Part shown: positions 17,234 through 27,157 of the stretch, piece after piece
Position numbering within the stretch: position 1 is the first letter of the stretch
Layout of the letters: each line of letters begins with the position of its first letter
From: Alcaligenaceae bacterium
Lineage (GTDB): Bacteria > Pseudomonadota > Gammaproteobacteria > Burkholderiales > Burkholderiaceae_B
NCBI GenBank assembly: GCA_029265795.1
Contig: JAJUGV010000018.1
Span: forward strand, 1 to 40,771
Direction: 5' to 3'
DNA length: 40,771 nt
Program-made: the position numbers and the translations under genes
Notes under the pieces: generated by a model
The model's database searches: none
The model's input: the letters and a program-made list of their open reading frames with translations, nothing else
What the model was told of the DNA's origin: nothing

Positions 17234-17812
17234 TTAGGAATTATCAGCGCGGTCGCGGATCTGCGGCCACGCCCGTTTCAAGTAATAGCACATCGACCAT
17301 ACAGTAAGCACGGCGGCCACCACAATGAGCGCCTGGCCGACAAGATCGGTAGGAATGCCGTACATCGGTTGCCAATAAAGCAGACACGGAATGGCGACCA
17401 TCTGTGCGGCCGTCTTGAACTTGCCCAGCCGGTGCACAGCGACGCTTCCGCTGGCGCCGATCTTTGCCATCCATTCGCGCAGTGCCGAAATGGTGATTTC
17501 ACGCCCAATGATGATGAGTGCAATAAAAGAGTCGACCCGGTTCAGATCCAATAGGATAAGTAGGGCCGCGCACACCATGAGTTTATCGGCGACGGGATCC
17601 AGAAAAGCACCGAAACTGGAAGTCTGATTCCATCGCCTGGCTAGCCAGCCATCAAACCAGTCGGTCAGGGCGGCAATAATAAAGAACGCCGCCCCAAAGG
17701 CGTCGCGCGTGCCTTCGGCCAACCAGCTCGGAGGCAAATAATAAAGCGCGACGATCAGGGGAATCATCGCAATGCGCAGCCACGTGAGGGCGATGGGCAG
17801 ATTGAATGGCAT
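17234..17812 (-). CDS. pgsA: CDP-diacylglycerol-glycerol-3-phosphate 3-phosphatidyltransferase
   Basis: PgsA makes phosphatidylglycerophosphate, the committed step to phosphatidylglycerol and cardiolipin, in the inner membrane. The 192-residue product has several helices and a complete CDP-alcohol phosphotransferase motif D-X2-DG-X2-AR-X8-G-X3-D-X3-D, formed by Asp51, Asp54-Gly55, Ala58-Arg59, Gly68, Asp72 and Asp76. It follows uvrC by 35 bases on the same strand, the uvrC-pgsA order common in proteobacteria. Confidence 0.97.
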   Translation of the reverse strand: MPFNLPIALTWLRIAMIPLIVALYYLPPSWLAEGTRDAFGAAFFIIAALTDWFDGWLARRWNQTSSFGAFLDPVADKLMVCAALLILLDLNRVDSFIALIIIGREITISALREWMAKIGASGSVAVHRLGKFKTAAQMVAIPCLLYWQPMYGIPTDLVGQALIVVAAVLTVWSMCYYLKRAWPQIRDRADNS

Positions 17813-17847
17813 AGTTAGAATACTACCTCAACAGAGGATGAACCCGC

Positions 17848-19674
17848 TCATCGCAGGGCGTAATAGATACGTTCTGCAAGTTCATCGGAAATTCCCTCCA
17901 CAGAACGAAGATCATCAATGCTGGCGTCTACGACTCCCGAGAATCCACCGAAACGGGCTAGCAGCCTCTGACGTCGCCTAGCACCCACCCCTTCGATTTC
18001 CTCCAAGCGCGAGACCGTGCGCGCCTTGGCGCGGCGCGCACGCATCCCAGTAATAGCGAAGCGATGAGCCTCGTCCCGAATCTGCGCCACCAGGAGCAGC
18101 GCCGGAGACTCGACACCCAGCAGAAGGGGCTCACGATCGTCGGCAAAAATGAGAGTTTCCAGGCCCACCTTACGTCCTTCCCCTTTTGCGACACCGACCA
18201 GCACCTGCGTGTCGAGACCGAGTTCGACGAACACCTGGCGGGCAACTTCCACCTGCCCCTTCCCACCGTCAATCAGGACGACATCAGGCAGCGCTGCTTC
18301 CCCGTCGGCAACGCGCGTAAAGCGTCGTGACAGCACCTGCCTCATGGCCGCGTAGTCGTCACCTGGCGTGATGCCGGCGATGTTATAGCGCCGATACATG
18401 GACGGCTGCATGTCATGGTGCTGATACACCACACAAGAGGCTTGGGTGGCTTCACCCGCTGTATGACTGATATCGAAACACTCCACACGCAAGGCCTGCA
18501 ACGAGGCGGCATCTGTATCCAGGCCCAGAAGCTCCGCCAGCGCCAGTGTCCGTGCTTCGCGGGCACTGGACTCGCTGAGTGAGCGCATCAGCGCAAGCTC
18601 CGCATTCTTCATTACCTGCTCTAACCACGTTTTGCGCATGCCTTGTGGTCGAATGATGTAGCGCGGTTTTACGCCGGTTTGCTCGGCCAGCAGCTCCAGC
18701 AGCTCCGGGTCCGGTAGCTTGTGGGAACAGACCAGCACCGGCGGCATTTGCGTGTCGATGTAATGCTGCGCCACGAAGGCGGCCAGCACATCGGCGGGGC
18801 TATCATCCACGGTGTGTGACGGGAAGAAAGCTTTGTCACCAAGATGCCTGCCGCCCCGCACCATGGCAAGATTCACACAGCAGCGTCCACCGGAGGCGAC
18901 GACTCCTATGACGTCGACATCGTCATGACCAATCTGCTCCATCGACTGCTGTTGCAAGACGCGGGACAAAGCCCCCATCTGGTCGCGCAGCATGGCTGCC
19001 TGCTCAAAATCCAGGTTTTCCGAGGCAGCGAACATACGTGCTTCGATATCCTTCAGGACGTCGTCGGCGTGGCCGTCCAGAAACCGGATCGCGCGATCGA
19101 CATCGGCTTGGTATTCCTGTGCTGAGATGTGACCGACACACGGCGCGGAGCAGCGACCGATCTGATGCAGAAGACATGGCCGGGAGCGATTCGCGAATAC
19201 GCTGTCTTCACAAGTACGGAGGCGAAATACCCGCTGCAGGATCTGGATGGTCTCCCGCACGGCCCAGCTATTGGGATAGGGGCCGAAGTACCGGCCTTTG
19301 CGGCTGGTGGCGCCCCGGTAATATGCAATACGGGGGTATTCGTGCCCGCTGAACATCAGGTAGGGATATGACTTGTCATCCCGGAACAAGATGTTGTAGC
19401 GAGGTTTCAAGCGCTTGATGAGGTTGTTCTCAAGCAACAGCGCTTCGGCCTCACTGCGCGTGACCGTCACCTCCACCCGCGCCACGCGTGCCACCATGTG
19501 TGCAATGCGAGGGCTGTTGGAAGACGTCTTCTGGAAGTAGGAACTGACCCGCCGTTTGAGATCGCGGGCCTTACCCACGTACAGCACTTCGCCCTCAGCG
19601 TCCAGATGTCTGTAGACGCCGGGCAAGGTCGGCAGCTCAGCCAGATAGGATTTCAGATCGAACTCGTCGGGCAT
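17848..19674 (-). CDS. uvrC: Excinuclease ABC subunit C
   Basis: UvrC makes both cuts around a DNA lesion after UvrA and UvrB recognise it. The 608-residue product has the family layout: GIY-YIG nuclease at the N-terminus ([20 protein letters not shown]), a UVR domain that binds UvrB ([16 protein letters not shown], about 220-235), the RNase H-like second nuclease (CFDISH and VLIDGGKGQ segments) and tandem helix-hairpin-helix motifs at the C-terminus. Its ATG lies inside the end of nagZ (38 bases of overlap), so the two are translationally linked. Confidence 0.98.
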   Translation of the reverse strand: MPDEFDLKSYLAELPTLPGVYRHLDAEGEVLYVGKARDLKRRVSSYFQKTSSNSPRIAHMVARVARVEVTVTRSEAEALLLENNLIKRLKPRYNILFRDDKSYPYLMFSGHEYPRIAYYRGATSRKGRYFGPYPNSWAVRETIQILQRVFRLRTCEDSVFANRSRPCLLHQIGRCSAPCVGHISAQEYQADVDRAIRFLDGHADDVLKDIEARMFAASENLDFEQAAMLRDQMGALSRVLQQQSMEQIGHDDVDVIGVVASGGRCCVNLAMVRGGRHLGDKAFFPSHTVDDSPADVLAAFVAQHYIDTQMPPVLVCSHKLPDPELLELLAEQTGVKPRYIIRPQGMRKTWLEQVMKNAELALMRSLSESSAREARTLALAELLGLDTDAASLQALRVECFDISHTAGEATQASCVVYQHHDMQPSMYRRYNIAGITPGDDYAAMRQVLSRRFTRVADGEAALPDVVLIDGGKGQVEVARQVFVELGLDTQVLVGVAKGEGRKVGLETLIFADDREPLLLGVESPALLLVAQIRDEAHRFAITGMRARRAKARTVSRLEEIEGVGARRRQRLLARFGGFSGVVDASIDDLRSVEGISDELAERIYYALR

Positions 19675-20689
19675 ACTGGTAAAGCGAATCGTGCTGCAGC
19701 GCGTCCCAATCCAGCGCCCGAACGCGGGGCACCAGACGGCGCAAGCGGTCTACGGACTCAATAGGCGGCCTGAAGTCAAGGCGCGCCAATAATTCGTCCG
19801 CGAGATCGGGCCGGTTGCAGACCAGCACCATGTCACAACCTGCGTGCAAGGCCGCTTCGGCGCGGGCCAGGATATCGCCCGCGACAGTCGCGCCTTCCAT
19901 GGTGAGGTCATCAGAAAATACAACCCCATCGTAGCGCAGACGCTGACGCAAAATCTGTTGTATCCATACCGGCGAAAAGCCCGCCGGCCGAGAATCGATT
20001 TTGGGGTAGATCACATGCGCGGGCATAACTGACGGCAACACCAGATGCCCCAGCCAATCGTACGGCGCGGCATCCTGCTGCAGAATGGTTTCCAGCTCAC
20101 GATCGTCTACCGGGATCTCGTGGTGAGAGTCGGCTTCAACTGCCCCGTGGCCCGGAAAGTGTTTACCACAGGCGGCCATTCCCGCCTTGCCCAATCCTTG
20201 AATAAGGGCCCGCGCCAGTGTGGCCACTACAGAGGGATCACCGTGAAATGCGCGGTCGCCGATCACCTTGCTGACACCGTAATCGAGGTCAAGTACCGGC
20301 GTAAAACTGAGGTCGACGCCACAGGCGCGCAACTCGGCCGCCAGCACATACCCCACCGCCGTGGCAGCACGCATCGCCTGTTGCGGGTCGGTATCCCAGA
20401 GCGCACCCAGGTCGCGCATACACGGCAGCACGGTAAAGCCATCGGTGCGAAAGCGTTGGACACGGCCGCCCTCGTGATCAACCGCTATAAGCAGTGGCTC
20501 CTGCCGCAGCGAGTGAATGTCCTCGCATAGGGCGGTCATCTCCGCACGGTCGGTAAAGTTGCGACTGAAGAGAATCACGCCGCCCACAGAAGGATGACGC
20601 AGACGGTCGCGCTCGTGACCGGTCAGGCGTGTACCGGCAACGTCTACCATGACGGGGCCGGGCGCGAGGGAAATCGAAGAAGTGCTCAT
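19637..20689 (-). CDS. nagZ: Beta-N-acetylhexosaminidase NagZ
   Basis: This cytoplasmic glycoside hydrolase of family 3 removes N-acetylglucosamine from recycled muropeptides. The 350-residue product has the NagZ motif KHFPGHG-x4-DSH ([19 protein letters not shown], with the catalytic loop His and Asp), the substrate-site [10 protein letters not shown] and the nucleophile segment [10 protein letters not shown]. It lies behind acpS. ATG 20689 (MSTSSIS) is preferred, but an in-frame TTG at 20704 that overlaps the acpS stop is possible. Its last 38 bases overlap uvrC. Confidence 0.95.
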   Translation of the reverse strand: MSTSSISLAPGPVMVDVAGTRLTGHERDRLRHPSVGGVILFSRNFTDRAEMTALCEDIHSLRQEPLLIAVDHEGGRVQRFRTDGFTVLPCMRDLGALWDTDPQQAMRAATAVGYVLAAELRACGVDLSFTPVLDLDYGVSKVIGDRAFHGDPSVVATLARALIQGLGKAGMAACGKHFPGHGAVEADSHHEIPVDDRELETILQQDAAPYDWLGHLVLPSVMPAHVIYPKIDSRPAGFSPVWIQQILRQRLRYDGVVFSDDLTMEGATVAGDILARAEAALHAGCDMVLVCNRPDLADELLARLDFRPPIESVDRLRRLVPRVRALDWDALQHDSLYQYARRVRSEILSG

Positions 20690-20700
20690 GATCGGACGGT

Positions 20701-21135
20701 TCAAGGGCGAGGTAACTCAGCCAAAGCTTCGACCACCACATAGGCGGCAACAATATCGCGTTCGTCGGTCACTGATACATGGGCCGTACCGAAGCGCTGC
20801 GCATACCAGCTGGCCAGTGGCTCGGACAGCTTGACGTAGGGCCGTCCACCCGGTGCATTGAGGGTCTGCATGCGCGACCAGGCCATGGGCATGCGCATAC
20901 CCAAGCCGATGGCCTTGGAAAAAGCCTCTTTGGCTGCAAAACGGGTAGCGAGAAACCGAATACCGCGGCGGGGATCACGTTGGTAGCGTCGATGAAAGGT
21001 TTGAATTTCGTCGGCGCCAAGTATCCGGCGCACAAACCGCTCGGGATGGCGATCGAACACCCGCTGTACGCGATCCAATTGCAATAGATCCAGACCTATC
21101 CCCGCGATTTTTGCACCGCCCAGCTGTGCGTGCAT
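20701..21135 (-). CDS. acpS: Holo-[acyl-carrier-protein] synthase
   Basis: AcpS attaches the 4'-phosphopantetheine arm of CoA to acyl carrier protein. The 144-residue product has both signatures: [18 protein letters not shown] (Mg-binding Asp) and [13 protein letters not shown]. The frame is open to 21171. ATG 21135 is chosen because GGAG lies about 8 bases upstream and the protein then starts shortly before the conserved region. It heads the acpS-nagZ-uvrC-pgsA run and lies 87 bases after paaK on the same strand. Confidence 0.95.
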   Translation of the reverse strand: MHAQLGGAKIAGIGLDLLQLDRVQRVFDRHPERFVRRILGADEIQTFHRRYQRDPRRGIRFLATRFAAKEAFSKAIGLGMRMPMAWSRMQTLNAPGGRPYVKLSEPLASWYAQRFGTAHVSVTDERDIVAAYVVVEALAELPRP

Positions 21136-21222
21136 GCCGGCTGCTCCCATATAAGAACCAGCCAGCATCATACCGCGTCTATTGGGTTTTATTGGCGCGC
21201 CGCATTGACGGCACAGCGGATA

Positions 21223-22530
21223 TCACCGCGGACGCTTGTCTATCACGCGACGCGCCTTACCGGTCAGAGTACGCTCCACTCCACCGGTGTGCTGTATGGA
21301 AATTTTCGCGCTGATACCGACATAGTTTTTCAACGAATGACCGAGGCGACGCGCCAACGCAGTGCGGTCTTCGTCACATAAATGGTCGAATTCGGCACGC
21401 AGCTCGGTCAACACCTCCAGCGAGTCCAAGCTGCCTTCACGGGTGACGACCAGTTGGTATTGCGGTGCAAGCTCCGGCATTTTCAGGATCAGTTCTTCCA
21501 CCTGAGTGGGAAAAAGGTTGACCCCACGTATGATGATCATGTCGTCGCTGCGACCTGTAATCTTTCCAATACGGCGCATGCTTCGTGCGGTAGGCGGCAG
21601 CAGATTGGTGAGGTCGCGCGTGCGATAGCGGATTATCGGCATTGCTTCCTTGGTAAGCGAAGTCAACACCATTTCCCCAGGCTCACCCTCGGCCACCGGC
21701 TCGCCGGTGTCGGGATTGATGATTTCCGGATAGAAGTGATCTTCCCAGATGACGGGCCCATCCTTGGCCTCGACGCACTCCATCGCCACACCCGGGCCCA
21801 TGACCTCAGACAAACCATAGATATCCACCGCGTCTAGACCGGCATGGGATTCGATATCTTCGCGCATGCGCCCTGTCCAGGGCTCGGCGCCGAATATGCC
21901 GATACGCAAGGATGAAGATTTGGGGTCCATGCCCTGACGCTGCATTTCTTCCATGATGTTGCAGAAATACGAAGGCGTCACCATGATAATGTGCGGCCCG
22001 AAGTCGCGTATCAATTGCACTTGCTTTTCAGTCTGCCCGCCGGACATCGGCACCACCGAACAGCCCAGCCTTTCGGCCCCATAATGGGCGCCCAAGCCGC
22101 CGGTAAACAAGCCATAACCGTAGGCCACGTGCACGATATCACCGGGCCGCCCGCCGGCCGCCCAAATCGACCTTGCCACCAGATCGGCCCAAGTGTCGAT
22201 GTCGTGCTGGGTGTAACCCACCACCGTCGGCTTGCCCGTCGTACCGCTGGATGCATGGATGCGCACCACCTTCTCGCGGGGAACCGCAAACATGTTGAAC
22301 GGGTAGTTCTCGCGCAGATCTTGTTTGGTAGTGAAGGGGAATTTGGAAATATCTTCCAAGGTCTTCAGATCGTCGGGGTGAACCCCCATCGCGTCGAACT
22401 TCTTGCGGTAATGCGCAACGTTCTCGTACGCATGGCGCACTGTCCACTTCATGCGCTCCAGCTGGAGGGCGCGCAACTCGTCCTGGCTCGCGTGCTCGAT
22501 GGGGTCGCGGCCGCGTTTCATTTCCAACAT
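21223..22530 (-). CDS. paaK: Phenylacetate-CoA ligase
   Basis: PaaK activates phenylacetate with ATP and CoA, the entry step of the aerobic hybrid pathway. The 435-residue product has the adenylate-forming P-loop HASSGTTGKPTVVGY, the YGLSEVMGPG segment with the aromatic-acid ligase pattern, and the C-terminal RGVNLFPTQVEE and KITGRSDDM motifs. It is the last gene of the paa operon, 35 bases after paaI, with a plausible GGAGA-type ribosome site. Confidence 0.97.
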   Translation of the reverse strand: MLEMKRGRDPIEHASQDELRALQLERMKWTVRHAYENVAHYRKKFDAMGVHPDDLKTLEDISKFPFTTKQDLRENYPFNMFAVPREKVVRIHASSGTTGKPTVVGYTQHDIDTWADLVARSIWAAGGRPGDIVHVAYGYGLFTGGLGAHYGAERLGCSVVPMSGGQTEKQVQLIRDFGPHIIMVTPSYFCNIMEEMQRQGMDPKSSSLRIGIFGAEPWTGRMREDIESHAGLDAVDIYGLSEVMGPGVAMECVEAKDGPVIWEDHFYPEIINPDTGEPVAEGEPGEMVLTSLTKEAMPIIRYRTRDLTNLLPPTARSMRRIGKITGRSDDMIIIRGVNLFPTQVEELILKMPELAPQYQLVVTREGSLDSLEVLTELRAEFDHLCDEDRTALARRLGHSLKNYVGISAKISIQHTGGVERTLTGKARRVIDKRPR

Positions 22531-22565
22531 GGTTGTCTCCTGCCTCTTCCTTTAGGGTTTCTGTA

Positions 22566-23048
22566 TTACGCCTGCCCCTCGGGGTGCACGACATTACCCT
22601 TGATACGGTATGAGCGACCACGGAATATGGCAATGGGCTTGCCGTCCTGGTTGCTCACGTGAACATCATAGATACCGGTACGCCCTGCCAGGGAATATTC
22701 GACCGCCCTCGCAGTAAGACGGTCGCCCTCATACGCCGGCGCAAGAAAATCGATAGTGCAGCCCGAAGCAACCGTTACCTGGTTGCGGGAATTGCAGGCA
22801 AAAGCGAACGTGCTGTCGGCCAAGGCGAATATGAAACCGCCATGGCAGGTGGCATGACCATTGAGCATGTCGGCGCGAACCGTCATACTCATACTGGCTT
22901 CGCCGGGTGCGATCGTATCGAGCGTCGCCTGCAACGCTTGCGAAGCCGGATCGCGCTCGTACATGACGCGCCCGGCCAATTCGGCGAGCGCCTGCGGGTC
23001 GTCAGGCAATGTTTCGGGCACATCGAAGGCCTTTTCTGCCATCTGCAT
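22566..23048 (-). CDS. paaI: Hydroxyphenylacetyl-CoA thioesterase PaaI
   Basis: This 160-residue hotdog-fold thioesterase frees CoA from stalled ring-hydroxylated intermediates and so rescues the CoA pool when the pathway jams. The sequence has the 4HBT/PaaI core GHATCHGGFIFALADSTFAF with the Asp that acts on the thioester, and SGCTIDFLAPA further on. Its ATG overlaps the paaG stop by one base (TAATG). An in-frame ATG two codons later is an alternative start. Confidence 0.93.
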   Translation of the reverse strand: MQMAEKAFDVPETLPDDPQALAELAGRVMYERDPASQALQATLDTIAPGEASMSMTVRADMLNGHATCHGGFIFALADSTFAFACNSRNQVTVASGCTIDFLAPAYEGDRLTARAVEYSLAGRTGIYDVHVSNQDGKPIAIFRGRSYRIKGNVVHPEGQA

Positions 23049-23839
23049 TATTTCCCCTTGAAGACCGGTTGGCGCTTTTCCATGAAGGCGGCTACGCCTT
23101 CGGCATAGTCATCACTGGCACCCAGTTCGCGCATCATGTCGCGCTCAAGATCAAGTTGCGCATCAAGCGTATTGCTCAGGCTTTGGTTGATCGCGCGCTT
23201 GGTATAGGCCAGCCCCTTAGTAGGCGCAGTTGCGAAGTGACCGGCCAGTGCGTCGAGTCGTGCTTCGAACTCAGCATCGGGCACGCATTCCCAAATTAAG
23301 CCCCACTGCTGCGCCTCACGTGCCGGCAGCTTATCGCCCAGCAGAGACAGACCCATCGCCCGGGCGCGACCCACCAGACGTGGCAGTGCGTATGTACCGC
23401 CGGTATCGGGCACCAGGCCCAAGCGGCAGAACGGCTGAATGAAACTGGCCGACTCTGCTGCCACCACGATATCCCCGCCTGCCAGCGCCAGGTTGGCTCC
23501 TGCGCCTGCAGCGACACCATTGACGCCTACAACCACCGGTAGCGGCAACGCGTTGAGCCTGCGTATCAGCGGCGCGTAAAACGTTTCGACGGTATGGCCG
23601 AGATCCACGCGTGCGCCGTCCTCGGCCGGGCGGCGTTCCGAAAGGTCCTGACCTGCACAGAACCCCCTGCCCTTGCCCGACAGTACCAGAACCCGGAAAT
23701 CACCCTGCTCCACCCGGCTCAGTGCGTCAGCCAGTTCGCGATGCATTTCTGCAGTGAAGCTGTTGAGCTTATCGGGCCGGTTCAGCCAGATGCGCGCAAC
23801 GCCTTCCTGGGGACGAAACTCAATGTTCTTGTAGTCCAA
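23048..23839 (-). CDS. paaG: 1,2-epoxyphenylacetyl-CoA isomerase PaaG
   Basis: PaaG turns ring-1,2-epoxyphenylacetyl-CoA into the seven-membered oxepin-CoA and also acts later as an enoyl-CoA isomerase. The 263-residue crotonase-fold protein has the oxyanion-hole segment GKGRGFCAGQDLSER and the GVNGVAAGAGANLALAGGD core, with the Asp-containing FCRLGLVPDTGG stretch that in PaaG carries the catalytic acid. It lies between paaN and paaI. Crotonase families are hard to separate by eye, so the gene name rests partly on operon context. Confidence 0.92.
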   Translation of the reverse strand: MDYKNIEFRPQEGVARIWLNRPDKLNSFTAEMHRELADALSRVEQGDFRVLVLSGKGRGFCAGQDLSERRPAEDGARVDLGHTVETFYAPLIRRLNALPLPVVVGVNGVAAGAGANLALAGGDIVVAAESASFIQPFCRLGLVPDTGGTYALPRLVGRARAMGLSLLGDKLPAREAQQWGLIWECVPDAEFEARLDALAGHFATAPTKGLAYTKRAINQSLSNTLDAQLDLERDMMRELGASDDYAEGVAAFMEKRQPVFKGK

Positions 23840-23868
23840 ACTATGCTCCTTGTATTGCTAGACTCGAA

Positions 23869-25533
23869 TTAAACGTGCCAGCGAGTCTGCACCACACGGA
23901 AGCGATTGGCAACAAAGGCGCTGTCGGATAACGCAGCATTGGCGGCAGGGTTGGCCCCGGTGCCATGAAAATCGCTGAATGCCGCCGTCTGATTGATGAA
24001 CACCGCCCCCGTCAAATTCAGGGACAGGGACACGCCGGAACGTTCAGCCATCTTACGCATGCCTTCGGCTGTCGACTCGTCGGTCGTGTAGCCCGAGAGC
24101 GTCAGCGCCCCATGCCGGCGCACGGTGTCACCCGCCACTTGGATGCTGTGATCGGTGGAATCCGTCGCTACCACAAATACGATGGGACCAAACCATTCCT
24201 GGTAGATGCATTCGTCGTCGGCCTCGGCCTGCAGCAAGAGTGGGGTTCGTATGCGCGCGCCAGGAAACTGTGGGTGTTCCAGCGCACGACTGTCCAGCAG
24301 TACCGGCAGGCCCAGTGCACGGGCAGCATCGATCCGCTCTGCCGTCGCCTCGTTCTGAATGGCGCCCGTCAGCTCCACCGCCTTGGCCGGGTCACTCATC
24401 GTTCTTTCCACACTTTGCGCCAGCGCCTGAGCGACTTCGTCGAAACTCATTCTGCCTTCGGCAGTCTGAATGCCGTCACGAGGCACGTAGACGTTCTGCG
24501 GCGCAGTACACATCTGACCTGAATAGAGAGAGAAGGAGAAGGCCAGATTGCGCGCCACCGCCTTGATGTCTTGCACCGAGTCGATAATGATCTGGTTAAC
24601 GCCCGACTTCTCCGTGTAGACAAGCGCCTGTCGCGCATGCGCCTCAAGCCAGTTGCCATTGGCACTGCTGCCGGTGAAATCAATCAGACGCACGGCAGGA
24701 TGCAAAGCGAGCTGGCTCGCCGTGTCATCGTTGGATTCATGGGCGGCCAACTGCACGAGGTTCGGGTCGAAGCCTGCTTCTTGCAGGACTTCACGAGCAA
24801 CCTGAACGGTGATGGCCAGCGGCAATACCGCCCCCGGATGCGGTTTCACGATAACCGGGTTGCCGGTGGCCAAGCTGGCAAACAAGCCTGGATAGCCATT
24901 CCATGTCGGGAAGGTGGAGCACCCGATAACCAGGGCCACACCTCGCGGAACAATGGTGAAGCGCTTGCGCATGCGCAGGGGGTCATGCTTACCCTGCGGC
25001 TTTTCCCAGTCAGCTTGTTCGGGGATGCGTGACATCTCCTGCCAGGCGTAGGTCACCGCCTCAAGACCCCGATCCTGTGCGTGCGGCCCCCCCGCCTGGA
25101 AAGCCATCATGAATCCCTGGCCGGTGGTGTGCTGTACCGCGTTGGCAATCTCAAAACTACGCGCATTCAGCCGCTTTAGGGTTTCCAGGCATACGCCCAC
25201 CCATGCTTTTGGGCCGGCATCGCGCCAGGATTCCATTGCGGCTTCCGCCTGTTGCACCAGTGTTTCGACCGCGACGCGCGGATAACGGATACCCAGATCG
25301 AATCCGAACGGGGAACGCTCTGCACCTACGCTGCCCTGCGCACCACTTACCCCTAAAGGAAAATCTGAGTCGCGCAGCGATTCAAAAGCCTTGCGGCCGT
25401 CGTCCGCGGCCGTTTCACCGTACACACGCGGGCTCGGAGATTCGGGATAGGGGCTCCAGTAGCCGCGGTTCTCGGCCGCAGCAAGGGCCTGCTCCAGAAC
25501 CTGATAGTTGTTCTCAAAAAAATCTACCGACAC
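23869..25533 (-). CDS. paaN: Phenylacetate degradation protein PaaN (aldehyde dehydrogenase only)
   Basis: The 554-residue aldehyde-dehydrogenase-fold protein has catalytic Cys342 (SGQMCTAPQN) and general-base candidate Glu308. It belongs to the short PaaN type known from Ralstonia and Bordetella rather than to the bifunctional PaaZ. PaaZ carries a C-terminal MaoC-like hydratase that opens the oxepin ring, and no such domain is present here. The protein should oxidise the reactive semialdehyde formed after ring opening, so the hydrolase must come from another gene. The start is GTG 25533 with AGGAG about 8 bases ahead. Confidence 0.92.
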   Translation of the reverse strand: MSVDFFENNYQVLEQALAAAENRGYWSPYPESPSPRVYGETAADDGRKAFESLRDSDFPLGVSGAQGSVGAERSPFGFDLGIRYPRVAVETLVQQAEAAMESWRDAGPKAWVGVCLETLKRLNARSFEIANAVQHTTGQGFMMAFQAGGPHAQDRGLEAVTYAWQEMSRIPEQADWEKPQGKHDPLRMRKRFTIVPRGVALVIGCSTFPTWNGYPGLFASLATGNPVIVKPHPGAVLPLAITVQVAREVLQEAGFDPNLVQLAAHESNDDTASQLALHPAVRLIDFTGSSANGNWLEAHARQALVYTEKSGVNQIIIDSVQDIKAVARNLAFSFSLYSGQMCTAPQNVYVPRDGIQTAEGRMSFDEVAQALAQSVERTMSDPAKAVELTGAIQNEATAERIDAARALGLPVLLDSRALEHPQFPGARIRTPLLLQAEADDECIYQEWFGPIVFVVATDSTDHSIQVAGDTVRRHGALTLSGYTTDESTAEGMRKMAERSGVSLSLNLTGAVFINQTAAFSDFHGTGANPAANAALSDSAFVANRFRVVQTRWHV

Positions 25534-25548
25534 GTTGATAGCTCCTAT

Positions 25549-26628
25549 TCAAGTTTCCTGGTCGAAATCGATCAGGACCCGATCCGTGACCGGAAAACTC
25601 TGACAGCTCAATACAAAGCCTCGTGCCACTTCGTAATCTTCGAGCGCGAAATTGGCGTCCATGTCGACCTCCCCTTCGATGACCTTACATCGGCAAGTGG
25701 AACAAACGCCGCCCTTACACGAATAGGGCAGCTCCACTCCCTGTGAAAGAGCGGAATCCAGCAGACTGTCCTTGTTCTTTTCAATGGTGAGACTGCGCGT
25801 TACGCCATCGAGCACGATGGTCAGTTCGCAGTGTTCGCCTGGGGCCTTGCGCGCATCCTGGCCGGTACGCAAAGCCCGGGGACCTTTGGGTGCACCGAAT
25901 AACTCGAATTTGATGCGGTCTTTATGAAGCCCTTTTTCGTGAAGCGTTGCAATGACTGACTCGGTCATGTCCTGGGGCCCACACACGAATGCGTAGTCGA
26001 TCATGGCCGGATCCAGCCACCGATCCAGTAACTGCTCCACTTTTTCCCCATCAAGCCGGCCGTTAAGCAGATCGATGTCCTGGTGTTCCCGGCTCATGAC
26101 GTAAACGATTGACAGCCGGGTCATGTAGAGATTCTTGAGGTCTTCGATTTCCTCCCGAAACAGCACCGCGGAAGAAGCCCGATTCCCATAGAAAAGTGTG
26201 AAGGTCGACTGTGGCTCTGTGGCCAATGCGGTCTTAACGATCGAGAGTATGGGCGTAATGCCACTGCCAACCGCAAAGGCAGCGTAATGGCGGGCCTGTT
26301 GCGGGTCGAAAGCCATTGTGAAATGACCGTCGGGCGGCATCACATCGATGTAGTCGCCCGCCTTGAGCTCTTCATTCGCCCAGGAGGAAAACGCCCCGTC
26401 GTTCAGCCGCTTAATTGCTACGCGCAGCTGCCGATCGGTTGGCGCTGCACAAATGGAGTACGACCGGCGCAGCTCCTGGCCCTCGATTTGAGCGCGCAAG
26501 GTTAGGTACTGACCGGGCCTAAAGGCATACTGGGCCGCCAGCGGCTCGGGAACTTCGAAGGTGACAACCACCGCTTCACGGGTATTGCGAGCCACCGATG
26601 CGACTTTCAAGGATTGAAACTGACTCAT
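25549..26628 (-). CDS. paaE: Phenylacetyl-CoA epoxidase reductase PaaE
   Basis: PaaE passes electrons from NADPH to the diiron epoxidase. The 359-residue product has an N-terminal ferredoxin-reductase FAD domain (RRSYSICAAP motif), an NAD(P)-binding domain (VGSGITPILSIVK) and a C-terminal plant-type [2Fe-2S] ferredoxin domain with CKGGVCSTCRCKV and a fourth Cys in LSCQSFP. The frame is open further upstream, but ATG 26628 (MSQFQSLKVASV) fits the family start. It is placed 10 bases after paaD. Confidence 0.96.
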   Translation of the reverse strand: MSQFQSLKVASVARNTREAVVVTFEVPEPLAAQYAFRPGQYLTLRAQIEGQELRRSYSICAAPTDRQLRVAIKRLNDGAFSSWANEELKAGDYIDVMPPDGHFTMAFDPQQARHYAAFAVGSGITPILSIVKTALATEPQSTFTLFYGNRASSAVLFREEIEDLKNLYMTRLSIVYVMSREHQDIDLLNGRLDGEKVEQLLDRWLDPAMIDYAFVCGPQDMTESVIATLHEKGLHKDRIKFELFGAPKGPRALRTGQDARKAPGEHCELTIVLDGVTRSLTIEKNKDSLLDSALSQGVELPYSCKGGVCSTCRCKVIEGEVDMDANFALEDYEVARGFVLSCQSFPVTDRVLIDFDQET

Positions 26629-26638
26629 GGATGAAAAC

Positions 26639-27157
26639 CTAATGCGCCTTGAAATAATCGAAAGGTTCACCACAGGCCTGACACCGGTACAAGGCTTTAC
26701 ACGCTGTGGAACCGAACTGGCTGATTAGCCGTGTATTGGACGAAGCACACTGAGGACATGGCACAGAGGGTTCACTGCGGCGCGTGATGCCGGACACATC
26801 CACCGCACGCTGCATCGGTGGAGCAATTCCGTAGCCCTTCAAGGCCTGCTTGCCACGCTCACTCATCCAGTCGGTCGTCCAGGCGGGCGACAGCGTGACT
26901 TCGACCTGCACCTGCTGCACGCCCCTGCTCTGCAGTACAGACACGATGTCGGCTTCGATTTCACGCATAGCCGGACAGCCGGAATACGTGGGTGTGATGG
27001 TTACTACACAGCGTTCGTTCTGGATCGCAACATTGCGCACGATCCCCAAGTCCACCACGGATATCACGGGGATTTCCGGGTCGGGCACGGCATGGAGCCA
27101 CTCCATGACCTGCGCAGCTGTGATTGTGGCGTCAGCGGTTGGCATGTCGATCACCAT
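26639..27157 (-). CDS. paaD: Phenylacetyl-CoA epoxidase accessory protein PaaD
   Basis: PaaD is a SufT-like (DUF59) protein thought to mature a metal centre of the epoxidase system. The 172-residue product has the DPEIPVISVVDLGIV motif and the TYSGCPAM Cys site, followed by a C-terminal zinc-ribbon-like pair CPQC and CQAC. It overlaps the end of paaC by 7 bases. ATG 27157 is used; ATG 27145 is an in-frame alternative. Confidence 0.95.
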   Translation of the reverse strand: MVIDMPTADATITAAQVMEWLHAVPDPEIPVISVVDLGIVRNVAIQNERCVVTITPTYSGCPAMREIEADIVSVLQSRGVQQVQVEVTLSPAWTTDWMSERGKQALKGYGIAPPMQRAVDVSGITRRSEPSVPCPQCASSNTRLISQFGSTACKALYRCQACGEPFDYFKAH

